Shown piece after piece: positions 1-9,271 of a stretch of DNA of 64,000 bases. Each line of letters begins with the position of its first letter. Positions within the stretch are counted from its first letter, which is position 1. A program made the position numbers and the translations under genes. The stretch is from contig CM074758.1 in NCBI GenBank assembly GCA_037355855.1, positions 6,607,001-6,671,000 on the forward strand, in the 5' to 3' direction. Source of the stretch: Pseudo-nitzschia pungens. Its lineage: Eukaryota > Bacillariophyta > Bacillariophyceae > Bacillariales > Bacillariaceae. The notes under the pieces were generated by a model. That model ran no database searches, was not told the DNA's origin, and saw only the letters and a program-made list of their open reading frames with translations.

Positions 1-702
1 GGGTGGTACAAGTCGAAGAAAGGCTTCATTCAAGACTTTTGTACCAAGTTCAACCGATTTAAGAAGAACAGCAAACACGTCAAGTATATCCGATGCGATG
101 ATGGCGGGGAGAACTACAAGTTCGAGAGCGCATTAAATGGAAAGGACTGGAGAATGAACACGCAGTTTGAATACACGGCAAAGACACCTCAGCGGAATTC
201 ACGGGTGGAGACGAAGCTGTATTACTTATGTGGGAAGACACGCTCAGCATTGGCAGCAGCAAATGTGCCCGACAAATACAGATATGTGCTGTTTACTCAC
301 TTCCTTAAGTGGGCGGCGCAAACGGACATGCTGACAGTGGTGAAGGTACACAACAAGCCGTTAACAAGGCACGAGCACATGTATGGGTGCTTGCCGAAAT
401 GGGTCAACAATTTGCGGGTAGCAGGAATGGCAGGGGTCGTTAAGACTCATACCAGAGGTACGGCTAAAGTTAAGGCATGTGGCAAAACATGTTTGTTTGT
501 CCACTACGCCGAAGATCATGCCGGTGACTGCTACGTTATGTATGATCCACACACAAAGAAATTGCTGTACTCACGAGACGTACAGTGGCTTGGGAGGATG
601 TACTACGAGATAACAACAAGGCCTGGAGTAAAGGTGGAGATCAATGGTGTTGGAGACAATATTAACGCAACAGAAGATCAGTCTGTGGAAACTGATGGGA
701 GC
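1..702 (+). CDS. Copia I polyprotein, integrase part (partial, interrupted)
   Basis: The frame is open from base 1. It holds the second half of the Copia integrase core: the motif IRCDDGGEN (second catalytic Asp) near residues 38-46, and TPQRNSRVE (the Copia TPQ-N-VVE block with the catalytic Glu) near residues 62-70. The downstream region RMYYEI matches the post-core part of Copia integrases. The fragment continues from the missing 5' part of the element, and the ATG at 154 is internal, not a start. The frame runs into the inserted LTR at 703 and would stop at 718-720. It continues in the same frame at 4558. It would integrate cDNA in the nucleus as part of a preintegration complex, but this copy is broken. 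Confidence 0.88.
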
Positions 703-856
703 TGTAACACTCTAAGGTAGAAATCTCGGAGTAGTATGAATAATTGTGTGTTATTTCACTTTACGAGATGGGATTGAAATTAGAGAGAGGAAATAATGAG
801 CGATGAGGTCATCGCGACCTTCTCATATAATAACCATCCCTGTATATAACATATAT
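703..856 (-). repeat. Gypsy A-1 3' LTR, truncated
   Basis: About 153 bp match the outer part of the complete LTR at 4239-4549 (TGTAACACTCTAAGG through the ATAACATATATT block) with almost no differences. Similarity ends abruptly near 855, where pol sequence begins. Confidence 0.85.
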
Positions 857-3041
857 TGCCATCTTGTATTATAGCAGCACCTAGTTGTAGGTCTGAGGCA
901 TCAGTGTACAGTTCAAAGGGCTTGTTAAGGTCTGGATAGGTGTTCAGCGCATCCGCTGCCACCATTGCTTTCATCTCTTGAAAGGCTTTGTCTTGAGCAG
1001 GACCCCAAGTGAAAGCTGAAGGAGCTTTCCTTTGCTTGCCTTTGATGGCAGCTGCTTGAGGAGTTTGCTTGGGGGTCCCTGTTATGTCAAATAGAGGAGC
1101 TAGGACATGAGATCTGCGAGGCCACATATCTCTGTAGTATCCTACTGCTCCTAGAAAGGACTTGACTTGGGTCACAGTTCGAGGTCGATCCATGTGTAGG
1201 ATTGCTTCTATCTTCTTTCTCCATGGCTTAACAGCTGTAGGTGTCATCCAGTATCCAAGGAAGTCAGTTTCTTGTACAGCCCAGTCGCATTTGAGTGGGT
1301 TACATTTAAGTCCATTCTGGTTGAGTCGATCGAGGATCTTGTCGATAGTCTTCATGTGTAGATCAAAGGAGCCATTGGTCCAGATACCAATATCATCAAT
1401 ATAAACAGTGCAGTCAGTGTCTTGTAGGATATCTTCCATCAGTTGCTGGGCAACATCTGGAGAGACTTTGACACCCATTGGTAGTCTTTGATATTCATAG
1501 CAACCATATGGAGTTACTATGGTACAGAGCTTCTTGCTTGCGTCATCCAGTTCAAAGCAGTAGTATTGCATGGACAAGTCGATCTTGGTAAAGTGGGTAT
1601 ACTTGCCACGCTTGTTCATGATATCTTGTATCCTTGGTATGGGATAAGGTCTTCTTTCAAGGAGTTCGTTGAGTTCCCTGAAGTCTGATACCCATCGTAC
1701 CCTGTTATCTTTCTTTGGTACTATGAAGGTTGGAAATGCCCATTCAGCTGGTCCAGAGCATCTCTTGAGTACTCCATCATTGCAAAGGTTCTGGAGTTCC
1801 CTTTTGAATAGGTCTTCTCTTTTGTATGCAACTGGATATGGCTTCTTGTGTATGGGCTTGGATCCGGGCTTCAGTCTTAGAGAGATCTTCTTGTGTGGGT
1901 ACTTGCCAAGTTCTCCATTGAAGACGTTTGGATATTTGGTTAGGATAGCTTGGAACTGTTGTTGCTCTGCTTTGGACATGTGGGACTGTTGCTGTGCGAC
2001 TGTGGATGGATCTGTTTCTTGGTAGGCTCTGTCTAAGATGACCTTGGACTTGTATGGGTTGGCAAAGGATAGATCATCAGCGAAGAGTTCAGCATCCTCT
2101 AGTTCTTCCATGAGTAAGGTGTAGTTGGTCTCATGATATAGGGACGTGTCCTTCATAGGAATGGTTTGATCCATCCACTGAACTGCTCCTTCTTTGAATA
2201 GGAGATTGATCTTTGCTAGGTGGAGGAAGTCTCTGCCTAGTATTAAATCGTATTTGCAGTTCGGGGAATGGAAGAGCCTTGCCTCTTGTCGGTCGATGGT
2301 ATAGTTGCCGAACTCTTGTAGCTTGGTGTTCTTCATGATAATATATTCTGTAGTATCGAAGCTTCCATTCGCTGTAGTGGTTAGGACTTGATGCTTGCTT
2401 CTGATTGGTAGTGTTCCGAATGGTAGAGCTCTTTTGTTGATTAGAGTTCCGGAAGATCCACTATCTAGTAGTGCGAGTAGTGGTCTTGATTTTGTTGGTA
2501 TGCCTTGTATGTACTGTACTGTAGTTAAAAGAATAGGAGCCACGTTGCTCTTATTCGGGGATGCCTGTTCTGCTGTATTTCCAGCAGTCGACAGCAGCTT
2601 TAAATAATTTTGCTCCAGCGCACCTCCTTTGGTGTAGTCTTTGGAGTTTCCGGGATTGCAATAGAGATTTTTTGCTGTACCGGTAGACCAATTTCTTGCC
2701 AGGGACAAGGTTGGTCCATTTGTTGCTGCTGTACTATCTTTCGCGTCTGTTGTACCCTTGGATCGATTCGGTTGTTTTCGATTCGGATCCATGTTCGATT
2801 GTTTCTCGGTAGCCGAGAATCGAACTGTTTTTGTTCTTGCTGCTGCTGCAGGCTTTGCTGAGCTTTCAACAGGAATACTCCATCCTGTAGGTTCCTTCCC
2901 CTCTTTATCTGGGAGATCTCCTCCATGCGTCATCCCAGACAGCAGGGCTGTACTGGCATCCAGTTCCCGGGGAGCTGGAGGCAAGGTGATTGCTGGTTTT
3001 GTTGAAGCCGGGGGCTTCTTAGGCCTGGGGGCCTTGGAGAC
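857..3041 (-). CDS. Gypsy A-1 pol: protease and reverse transcriptase, RNase H truncated
   Basis: Read on the minus strand directly after the gag UGA (3042-3044) and in the same frame. The order is a basic and polar linker, an aspartic protease (LLALLDSGSSGTLI), then a full reverse transcriptase with the DFRELN block, the LPMGV block and the catalytic YIDD box. RNase H begins (LYTDASDLQLGAAI) but ends within about 25 residues at the deletion junction near 856. The frame then reads LTR sequence to a stop at 780. Integrase is absent. There is no ATG near the gag end, so translation probably depends on readthrough of the UGA. The protein would process Gag-Pol and copy RNA to cDNA in virus-like particles, but it lacks strand-removal and integration activities. 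Confidence 0.85.
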
Positions 3042-3044
3042 TCA
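3042..3044 (-). promoter_or_regulatory. In-frame UGA between gag and pol (candidate readthrough stop)
   Basis: Gag ends CTC CCC TGA GTC and pol continues in the same frame for more than 2 kb. The only stop between the two domains is this UGA. The Gypsy A-2 copy has the same CTC CCC TGA GT context at 31330-31332. This is inferred to be a programmed readthrough site by analogy with gammaretroviruses; it has not been shown for this family. Confidence 0.55.
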
Positions 3045-4103
3045 GGGGAGCCATATAAGTTCCCCATCGATGCTCCTTTCTGTTCTTCCACCATGATTGG
3101 CATGGTATTCTTCGATTGCTGCGTCGATTGCTGCGTCGCGCGCTGCATTGATGTGTGCTTGGAAGGTCTCATTGCTTCCCGGTATCATGAGAGCTTGGGT
3201 ATGAGCATGAAAAGACTCAGTTTGTTGGTTGTTTCCGGAGCTCTTGTTGTAATTCTTGGAGAACCGATTCTTTGGACATTCAGACCAGTCATGATTATGG
3301 CCTGGGATCCTACATGGGTTGGATTTCTTTTTGTTTTGGTTCCCTTTGTGGTTGCTGGAATTGAAGTTGCGCTTTTGGGCGTTGTTGTTGTTGTTCGAGC
3401 GCTTCTGTTGCTTGTTGTTGTTCTTGGTGCCTTTCTTGTTAGCTTGGCGCTCGTGACAGCTCATGTAGTCCACGATGTGTCGAACAGTCGTGTCTTCTTG
3501 GACTCCATTGTGCATCATGCCATAGCTTTCGATCCATGCAGAGGGAAAGGAGTGGAGAAGGATGGTGAGTTTCTCCACTCTGGAAAGAGGCGCACTGCTT
3601 CCTTCTAGTTTCTGGGTATATTTCATGAGAATGAGAATGCGGTCAGCATGTTCCTCGCATGTGACTGATGGCGTCTTTCGGCAGTCGTGGCTTCGAAGGT
3701 AGGTGTGCATGATGTCTCTTGCATCCTTGGCATTGTAGTAGAGCTGAGTGAAATCAATGAAGGCTTGTTCATATCCACCAATTTCTTCTTGGGAGTATTG
3801 GAATTCTTCGGGGTCCAGTGGGTCCTTGATCATGTCGTTCCACTTGCTCTGGGCGTCTGTGGTGAGGCAGCGTCCGAAGTGGGTTAGGTATATGCTAATT
3901 GGTAGCCGGAGATAGCTGGCAGCGTTTCGGAAGGACTCCTCCACAAAGAGCAGTTCTTCCAGACCTCCTGTTGCTGTGAACAGGGGGACTTTCATGCTGT
4001 CGGTTCGGTCTTCGTCGACGTTGTACAGGGTGAAGAGCTTCGGTTTAGTTCTATTGAAAGAGCTCTTGTAGCTGATGGGGGGATCTCTGTAGATTCCGGT
4101 CAT
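3042..4103 (-). CDS. Gypsy A-1 gag (capsid/nucleocapsid-like)
   Basis: 353 residues, starting at an ATG 135 bp inside the 5' LTR edge. It has an alpha-helical, capsid-like N-terminal two thirds, then a basic Asn/Lys/Gln-rich stretch (about residues 225-262), then a zinc-knuckle-like element CRIPGHNHDWSECPKN (Cys, two His, Cys). It ends in a short acidic/helical tail, SIDGELIWLP. Gag proteins of this type package element RNA. The frame is intact, unlike pol. It is about 38% shorter than a typical single-ORF Gag plus protease, which fits a separate pol. A close homologue with the same ending lies at 31330-32364. Confidence 0.85.
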   Translation of the reverse strand: MTGIYRDPPISYKSSFNRTKPKLFTLYNVDEDRTDSMKVPLFTATGGLEELLFVEESFRNAASYLRLPISIYLTHFGRCLTTDAQSKWNDMIKDPLDPEEFQYSQEEIGGYEQAFIDFTQLYYNAKDARDIMHTYLRSHDCRKTPSVTCEEHADRILILMKYTQKLEGSSAPLSRVEKLTILLHSFPSAWIESYGMMHNGVQEDTTVRHIVDYMSCHERQANKKGTKNNNKQQKRSNNNNNAQKRNFNSSNHKGNQNKKKSNPCRIPGHNHDWSECPKNRFSKNYNKSSGNNQQTESFHAHTQALMIPGSNETFQAHINAARDAAIDAAIEEYHANHGGRTERSIDGELIWLP

Positions 4104-4238
4104 GGTTGCTGTTGCTATTGGATTTGCTGGAGATAAAGGTGCCTCTGTTGTTGAGGCTGTGGGTATTTCTTCGGGTTGATGAGAGTTCAGTACTGAATTC
4201 TACTACTGTTCCTACGTGAAAGCGGACAGTAATTACTG

Positions 4239-4549
4239 TGTAACACTCTAAGGTAGAAATCTCGGAGTAGTATGAATAATTGTGTGTTATTTCACTTTAC
4301 GAGATGGGATTGAAATTAGAGAGAGGAAATAATGAGCGATGAGGTCATCGCGACCTTCTCATATAATAACCATCCCTGTATATAACATATATTCCGTATG
4401 TAACCTTAATCGTATAATCGCTCTCTTCTGCATGCCTGTTTACACATACCAGATATCCGTACATGGATATCTTATATATATTTGAATCCCATGTGGGATT
4501 CGGTTAATTATTAATTCGTAACACTACTAGCCTACGCTAGCATGTTACA
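4239..4549 (-). repeat. Gypsy A-1 5' LTR (complete)
   Basis: 311 bp with inverted ends TGTAACA and TGTTACA. It matches the partial LTR at 703-856 and the Gypsy A-2 LTR at 32502-32813. A degenerate relative with the same ends is at 18027-18266. Confidence 0.87.
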
Positions 4550-4557
4550 ACAGGAGC

Positions 4558-6657
4558 ATCAGCAATACTTCGAACGACGAGTCAATTCACACAGAGTTTA
4601 TCGATTTCGAGGCAGAGCAACCGTTGTTCGACACACAATCAGTGGATGAATCCGAAGCGAGTTATGAGACAGACAGCAGCGAAAGTGTCCCGGATACAAG
4701 AATGATTTGCGCTGTGACTAGAGCCGGAAGACAAATCAGAGCACCATTGGCACACGATGGAACAGAGTTGGCAGCACTCGCAATACAGGATGGATACGCA
4801 GAAGAAACTTGTTTGCTGGGATTAGACGAAGCTGGCGCCAGTGCGTTGGATGAAGTCTATGACAAGAGCATGATGGAAGAAGAGGCAGTCCTGTTTGCAC
4901 TGACAAAAAGAGAGAAAATATTTGTGTCAGTGGAGCATGCTTTTGGGTATATAGACGCAACAAAACAGCATCGATTGGTCGCAGCAGCGCTATCAGACAA
5001 CAGAGGAGAGCTTTATCTGGTTGGAGCAACAGGAGAGAACTACAGGAACACAGAGGAGCTCAATGTGATGAATTACAAGCAGGCAATGCAGACAGTTGAC
5101 CGGAAAGAATGGGAGAAAGCCATTAAAGTGGAGCATGACAAGATGGTTAAGTACAATGTGTTCGAAGTGGTGGACCGAAAGGATATACCAGTGGGAACAA
5201 AGCTGTTTGATAGCACTTGGGCAATGAAGAAGAAACCAAACGGAGTGTTCAGAGCCAGAAACGCATTTTTGGGGTTTCAACAAGAAGATGGGAAACACTA
5301 TGATAGCCACGACAAATCAGCACCAGTGGCCACAGAAGTGAGTATCCGGATCTGTTTCGTGTTGACCTTGGCAGCTGATTGGTATCAACATTTAGTGGAT
5401 GTGGAAGGAGCATTCTTAAATGGGGAATTCCAGGATCCGGAGAAGCACCAGATCTATATGAAGATTCCGGAGGCATATGAGAAGTGGTACCCGAAGTGGG
5501 GAGTGTTTAAGTTGTTGAAAACACAGTACGGAACAGTGCAGGCAGCGCTGCAGTATTATCGGGAGTGTTGTAAGGCGCTGGCATTTATGGGATTTAAGAG
5601 AAATCCGGCAGAACCATGTGTGTTCTATAAGTATGAGAGAGAGGAACTCATGTTATTTGTGCTCTGGGTAGATGACTGCTGTATTTCGGGACCTAAGAAT
5701 CTGGTCTTGAAAACAGTAAAACAGTTCATGAGCTTATGGGACTGTAAAGACCTGGGGCAATTGGAAGAATATGTGGGTTGTCAGGTGGAAAGAGAAGCAG
5801 GGCAAGTTCGGCTAACACAACCAGTAAAGGTGCAGCTCTTTGTGGATGAATTTGGATGCACGGGCGGAACAGGACCAGAGAATAAAGCCCCAACTACACC
5901 AGCAGAGCCGGGAAGTGTTCTGGAGTTCAACCCGGAAACAGATAAGCCATTAATGCCGGAAGAACAGTCTAAGTATCAATCTGGAGTGGGCATTCTTTTG
6001 CACATGATGAGATGGAGCAGGCCGGACGTACTCAACGCTGTTAGAGAGTTATCAAGTCACATGCAACAAGCTGGCACGAAGAGTATGAAGGCGTTGAAGC
6101 GAGTCATGAACTTTATCATATCGACCAAGAAGAAGGGATTTACAATTAAGGTGAATAAGCCCGGTCGATGGAATGGCCGGAGAGGCAAATATAAATTCAC
6201 GATCAGTGGGAAATGTGACTCAGAGTATGCAAAGCACAGTAGCAGGCGAAGTGTGAACGCCAGCATAGTGTATTTGGAAGGGGCAGTGGTGAAACAGTTC
6301 AGCAAGATGATGCCAATTATTGCCCTATCGACAACAGAGGCGGAACTGTATTCAGCAGTATTGACAGCGCAAGATATGATGTTTGTATACCACATAATAA
6401 TCAACATGGAGTTGGAGGTGGAGTTACCAATGATATTGTATTGTGACAACAAAGGAACAGTAGACTTGGCTAACAACTGGTCAGTAGGAGGAAGAACCAG
6501 GCATATCGATGTGAAACAGAATTTTCTCCGAGAATTGAAAGAGAGGGGATTTCTAATCGTGAAATGGAGAACCGGGACTGATATGACTCCGGACATGCAT
6601 ACCAAGAATTTGTCTCGTGATTTATTTAACCGATACAGTGCTGAATTGGTCAGCTGA
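4558..6657 (+). CDS. Copia I polyprotein, reverse transcriptase and RNase H part
   Basis: Continues the frame broken at 702. A hinge of about 170 residues leads into the Copia reverse transcriptase (RVT_2 type). Blocks visible are VDVEGAFLNGEF, the polymerase box LWVDDC (the usual YVDD with Trp for Tyr), and LGQLEEYVGCQVE. RNase H follows with CDSEYAKHSSRRS, the STTEAELYSA block carrying the catalytic Glu, YCDNKGTVDLANN, and TRHIDVK near the C-terminus. The TGA stop at 6655-6657 lies 20 bp before the 3' LTR, and a purine-rich AATAGGGAAG precedes that LTR. The frame is open throughout, so this end of the element looks undecayed. The TTG at 4624 sometimes taken as a start is internal. Confidence 0.9.
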   Translation: MSNTSNDESIHTEFIDFEAEQPLFDTQSVDESEASYETDSSESVPDTRMICAVTRAGRQIRAPLAHDGTELAALAIQDGYAEETCLLGLDEAGASALDEVYDKSMMEEEAVLFALTKREKIFVSVEHAFGYIDATKQHRLVAAALSDNRGELYLVGATGENYRNTEELNVMNYKQAMQTVDRKEWEKAIKVEHDKMVKYNVFEVVDRKDIPVGTKLFDSTWAMKKKPNGVFRARNAFLGFQQEDGKHYDSHDKSAPVATEVSIRICFVLTLAADWYQHLVDVEGAFLNGEFQDPEKHQIYMKIPEAYEKWYPKWGVFKLLKTQYGTVQAALQYYRECCKALAFMGFKRNPAEPCVFYKYEREELMLFVLWVDDCCISGPKNLVLKTVKQFMSLWDCKDLGQLEEYVGCQVEREAGQVRLTQPVKVQLFVDEFGCTGGTGPENKAPTTPAEPGSVLEFNPETDKPLMPEEQSKYQSGVGILLHMMRWSRPDVLNAVRELSSHMQQAGTKSMKALKRVMNFIISTKKKGFTIKVNKPGRWNGRRGKYKFTISGKCDSEYAKHSSRRSVNASIVYLEGAVVKQFSKMMPIIALSTTEAELYSAVLTAQDMMFVYHIIINMELEVELPMILYCDNKGTVDLANNWSVGGRTRHIDVKQNFLRELKERGFLIVKWRTGTDMTPDMHTKNLSRDLFNRYSAELVS

Positions 6658-6677
6658 ACAGGTTAAATAGGGAAGTG

Positions 6678-7088
6678 TGTTGAGAGAAAGTAGTCAAATG
6701 AAGAACGGACAGACGAAATAATGAAGGAAACACAGTTCGGAGGAGAAGAAATATAGCGTGAAGGAGAAGACAAACAAAGCACTAGAACAGATGGCAAGAG
6801 GTGCAAACTATCAAATATTTCAAGCTCACAAAGTCAATACTAAGGACACAAATATGGTGAATCTGCGATGAAGACAAGACAGTTGGACAAATATTCAGTA
6901 TCTCCAACTGAAGGTACTTAGAGCAGTGACAAAAGAGAAATTGGCGAGTTTATCACAGGAAGAGGTTTAGGAGTGATTTACAACAATGTTGGGATTATTG
7001 GAGGAGAATACCTGGCTCATATTTTGTAAAAGATAGAATCCAATAAAGTAACACTTCTATTAACCCGTATATTTCAACCATCTCAACA
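6678..7088 (+). repeat. Copia I 3' LTR
   Basis: 411 bp, starting TGTTGAGAG and ending TCTCAACA (inverted ends), directly after a purine tract. It contains CCAATAAAGT near 7040, a plausible polyadenylation signal. The 5' LTR is outside the window, so the ends cannot be confirmed by alignment; the call rests on the termini, the position and the purine tract. Confidence 0.7.
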
Positions 7089-8105
7089 AATTATTGCATG
7101 TTACGACCGATTGTAGCCTTGTTCATTAAGATTTACAAGATCCACATCCAAGACGACTTTTGACATTGTCGATGTCAAAGTCGATGATTTGAACCACTAC
7201 AGACATGATAATAACAGCAACAGCAAAAACAAGCATAAGTACGAGTATTTTCACCCCTATGCCAACGCGAACACCAATGATCGCACCCTGGAGGAAATTG
7301 TTGGAGGCGAGCAACGTTTCGTGTTGTTTGACTCGCGTCGCATCGCTGGAGAATGCTGTGAGTAGCTTGAGAAACATCTGCTTTGTTGTGTTCTGTCCCG
7401 GTCTGCTGGTTGGCGTGTGGTGTGGTGTGTAGTGTGGCAAAACCCACCGATATCTTAACGAGGAGTGCGATGCAATACAGTGCAATACAATCTGGTGCGA
7501 TACGACAGACTGCACTGCAGCAATACAATACAATAATATGATGCGAATGCCAATGCCAATGCCAATGCCAATGCCAATATCTACTGTTTCGTTTTCCACT
7601 CACGCGTTGTCTTGCGTCCCATCCATTGTATTATTTTCCTTTTGCTTGTTTTTCCGCCGACACCTGCAATCATGGTGGACTGCACAACTGCAATGAAATG
7701 CACCATACTGTAATACAATGCAATGCACTACAATCGATGTGACCACTTGTAGTGTTGACCCTGCTTCCTGCTCCTACAAAAACAACACTATTTCTCTTGG
7801 ATCAATGTTGGTTCATCCAATCCTCTTTTGATGTGTTTCATTTTCTTTGCCCTTCGTGTCCGTAGTCTCTGTGTTCCCTTGATGCAGTCGCAAAAATATG
7901 CCAATACTACGTAGTGCTAGTACTAGACTAGTAGAAATGTATGAAACCGACTCCCATTCCAAACGGCAAAGGCAGTGAACAAGTATTTCGGTTTCTTACA
8001 GTACTATTGCTTTGTTATTCCGTATCGCAGTTTGCAATTCTCTACTAGTATGAAGGAATGAATCGCACGCACTCAAACCCGTTGCGCTTCCGAGTCAAAG
8101 GCTGC
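7089..8105. other. Intergenic region with short tandem repeats
   Basis: No convincing gene. It is rich in GCAATACAAT-like words (7470-7540 and 7690-7735). A hexanucleotide array CCAATG, about six copies, lies at 7546-7580 and keeps a spurious minus-strand frame open. Confidence 0.6.
7546..7580. repeat. Hexanucleotide microsatellite (CCAATG)n
   Basis: About six near-perfect copies of ATGCCA/CCAATG in tandem. Confidence 0.85.
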
Positions 8106-9101
8106 TTAATCAAACCATCCCCCAATGGTCTCCCACATGCTCGCGAAGAAACCAATGTTCTCGTCTTCGAACGTTTTGCCTAGGTTAAATTCAGACGGGG
8201 CCAAACTAGAAAGGGGAAAAGAATCAGTGGCTGTCGGTAAGAAGGTAGTAAACGTGTTGTCCGGGTAATCATCATCGCTTGGGGGAGAAGGATCTTGAGG
8301 AGGAGGAGAAGGATCATCTGGAGGGGAAGGAGGCCCAACGAAGCAGCTGAACTCAGTGGGAACGCCCTCGGGATTCAGGGAGCACACTGTGTCCACGATC
8401 CAGTCGTAGAAATGAGACACGCGCGCGTATACCCCCGGAGTAACCTCGGCACATCCGTACCCCCAGGAGACGACGCCGACCACCTCGTCGGTGGAGGCCG
8501 ACCCGGTCTCGATCAGCAGAGGTCCGCCCGAGTCACCCTGACAGCTGTCCGTATTGGCGCGGTAGGCGCAGAGCTCGTCGTCGCCCATTGTTTCACGCAT
8601 CACCTCCTCACAGGCACTATCCGTTACGTAGTCGACGATCGTCTTGCGGAGTCGGTCAGAGATGTCGCCGGTCTCGGTGGTGCCGAATCCGATCACCGTC
8701 AGGTCCTTGCCGGCTTCCGTGACTGGGGTTTTGCCAAGCTTGACGTACTGGACGTCCGTGACTGGTCGGTCGAGTTCGTATATGGCAATGTCGTTGCTGA
8801 CGGTGTTCGGGTTGTATGCGGGGTGGATCACGCGCTTCTTGACGCCGTACCTCGTCCCGCTTGTCTTGCTGACGCTTTCCCAAGCGGTGCCGATGTTGCG
8901 CAAGCTCGTGGGACCAATGTCAAAGGTCTCGCCGGAAGCAGCGGCAGCAGCGCAGTGAGCGGCGGTCAAAACGAATGTCGGACCAATCAGGGCGCCACCG
9001 CACGCCATATTTCCGTTGATTCTCATGAGCGCGAAGTACGGATATTTGGAGGGATCTGTAACGATATCCCCATTGATGATTTTCGGTGTCCAGCCGAATC
9101 C
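8106..9101 (-). CDS. Trypsin-like serine protease (S1 family), 5' exon unresolved
   Basis: A chymotrypsin-fold protease on the minus strand. The mature N-terminus motif KIINGD lies about 18 residues before the first ATG of this frame (9026). It is followed by the His box LTAAHC, the Asp box NDIAIYEL and the Ser box CQGDSGGPL, then VSWGYGCA and GVYARVSHFYDWI, so the triad is complete. After the domain comes a Pro/Ser/Asp-rich tail of about 45 residues and a hydrophobic end rich in Phe and Trp. No ATG in this frame precedes KIING. A hydrophobic signal-peptide-like start (MHTFSLLVISLSC, from 9171) lies in another frame, and a CACCAG just before 9101 could be a 3' splice site. An intron or a one-base indel is therefore likely at the 5' end. 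It is probably a secreted zymogen cleaved before IING; the substrate is unknown. Confidence 0.85.
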   Translation of the reverse strand, partial: GFGWTPKIINGDIVTDPSKYPYFALMRINGNMACGGALIGPTFVLTAAHCAAAAASGETFDIGPTSLRNIGTAWESVSKTSGTRYGVKKRVIHPAYNPNTVSNDIAIYELDRPVTDVQYVKLGKTPVTEAGKDLTVIGFGTTETGDISDRLRKTIVDYVTDSACEEVMRETMGDDELCAYRANTDSCQGDSGGPLLIETGSASTDEVVGVVSWGYGCAEVTPGVYARVSHFYDWIVDTVCSLNPEGVPTEFSCFVGPPSPPDDPSPPPQDPSPPSDDDYPDNTFTTFLPTATDSFPLSSLAPSEFNLGKTFEDENIGFFASMWETIGGWFD

Positions 9102-9271
9102 CTGGTGTAGTGGGCGTAGTGAATCGGTGCCAGCAGGACAGTGAGATCACGAGCAACGAGAAGGTATGCAAAGCAAGAAATTGATAGTGAGCAACACTTA
9201 GGGCACACAGCTACAGCTCGAGAGCACATGGTAGAGTGGAGTGGATCGTTGCCAGCGCCCACAAGAGACAC

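Larger units (their letters stand above)
703..4552 (-). mobile_element. Gypsy A-1: Ty3/gypsy retrotransposon with large internal deletion, nested in Copia I
   Basis: Minus-strand element with LTR, gag, protease and reverse transcriptase in Ty3/gypsy order. The right (5') LTR is complete at 4239-4549, with termini TGTAACA and TGTTACA. The left (3') LTR matches only from 703 to about 855, where it joins directly to the middle of the RNase H coding region. The rest of RNase H, the whole integrase and about half of the 3' LTR are therefore missing. The outer LTR edge and the GGAGC target duplication survive. Three bases (ACA, 4550-4552) sit between the canonical TGTTACA end and the right target duplication. 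This copy cannot move on its own. Confidence 0.88.
1..7088 (+). mobile_element. Copia I: Ty1/copia retrotransposon, 5' end outside window, split by Gypsy A-1
   Basis: The polyprotein runs from base 1 (integrase core) to 6657 (RNase H) and is followed by a 3' LTR that starts TGTTGAGAG and ends CTCAACA. The domain order integrase, then reverse transcriptase, then RNase H is that of Copia elements. A minus-strand gypsy element interrupts it at 703-4552. A 5-bp target duplication GGAGC lies at 698-702 and 4553-4557. Removing the insert and one GGAGC restores a single reading frame with no stop, so Copia I was open in this interval when it was hit. The 5' LTR, gag and protease lie outside the window. 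Confidence 0.9.

Noticed and set aside
8295..9110. 271-codon plus-strand frame over the trypsin-like gene
   Set aside because: Antisense shadow of a GC-rich coding region whose minus strand has the complete catalytic triad.
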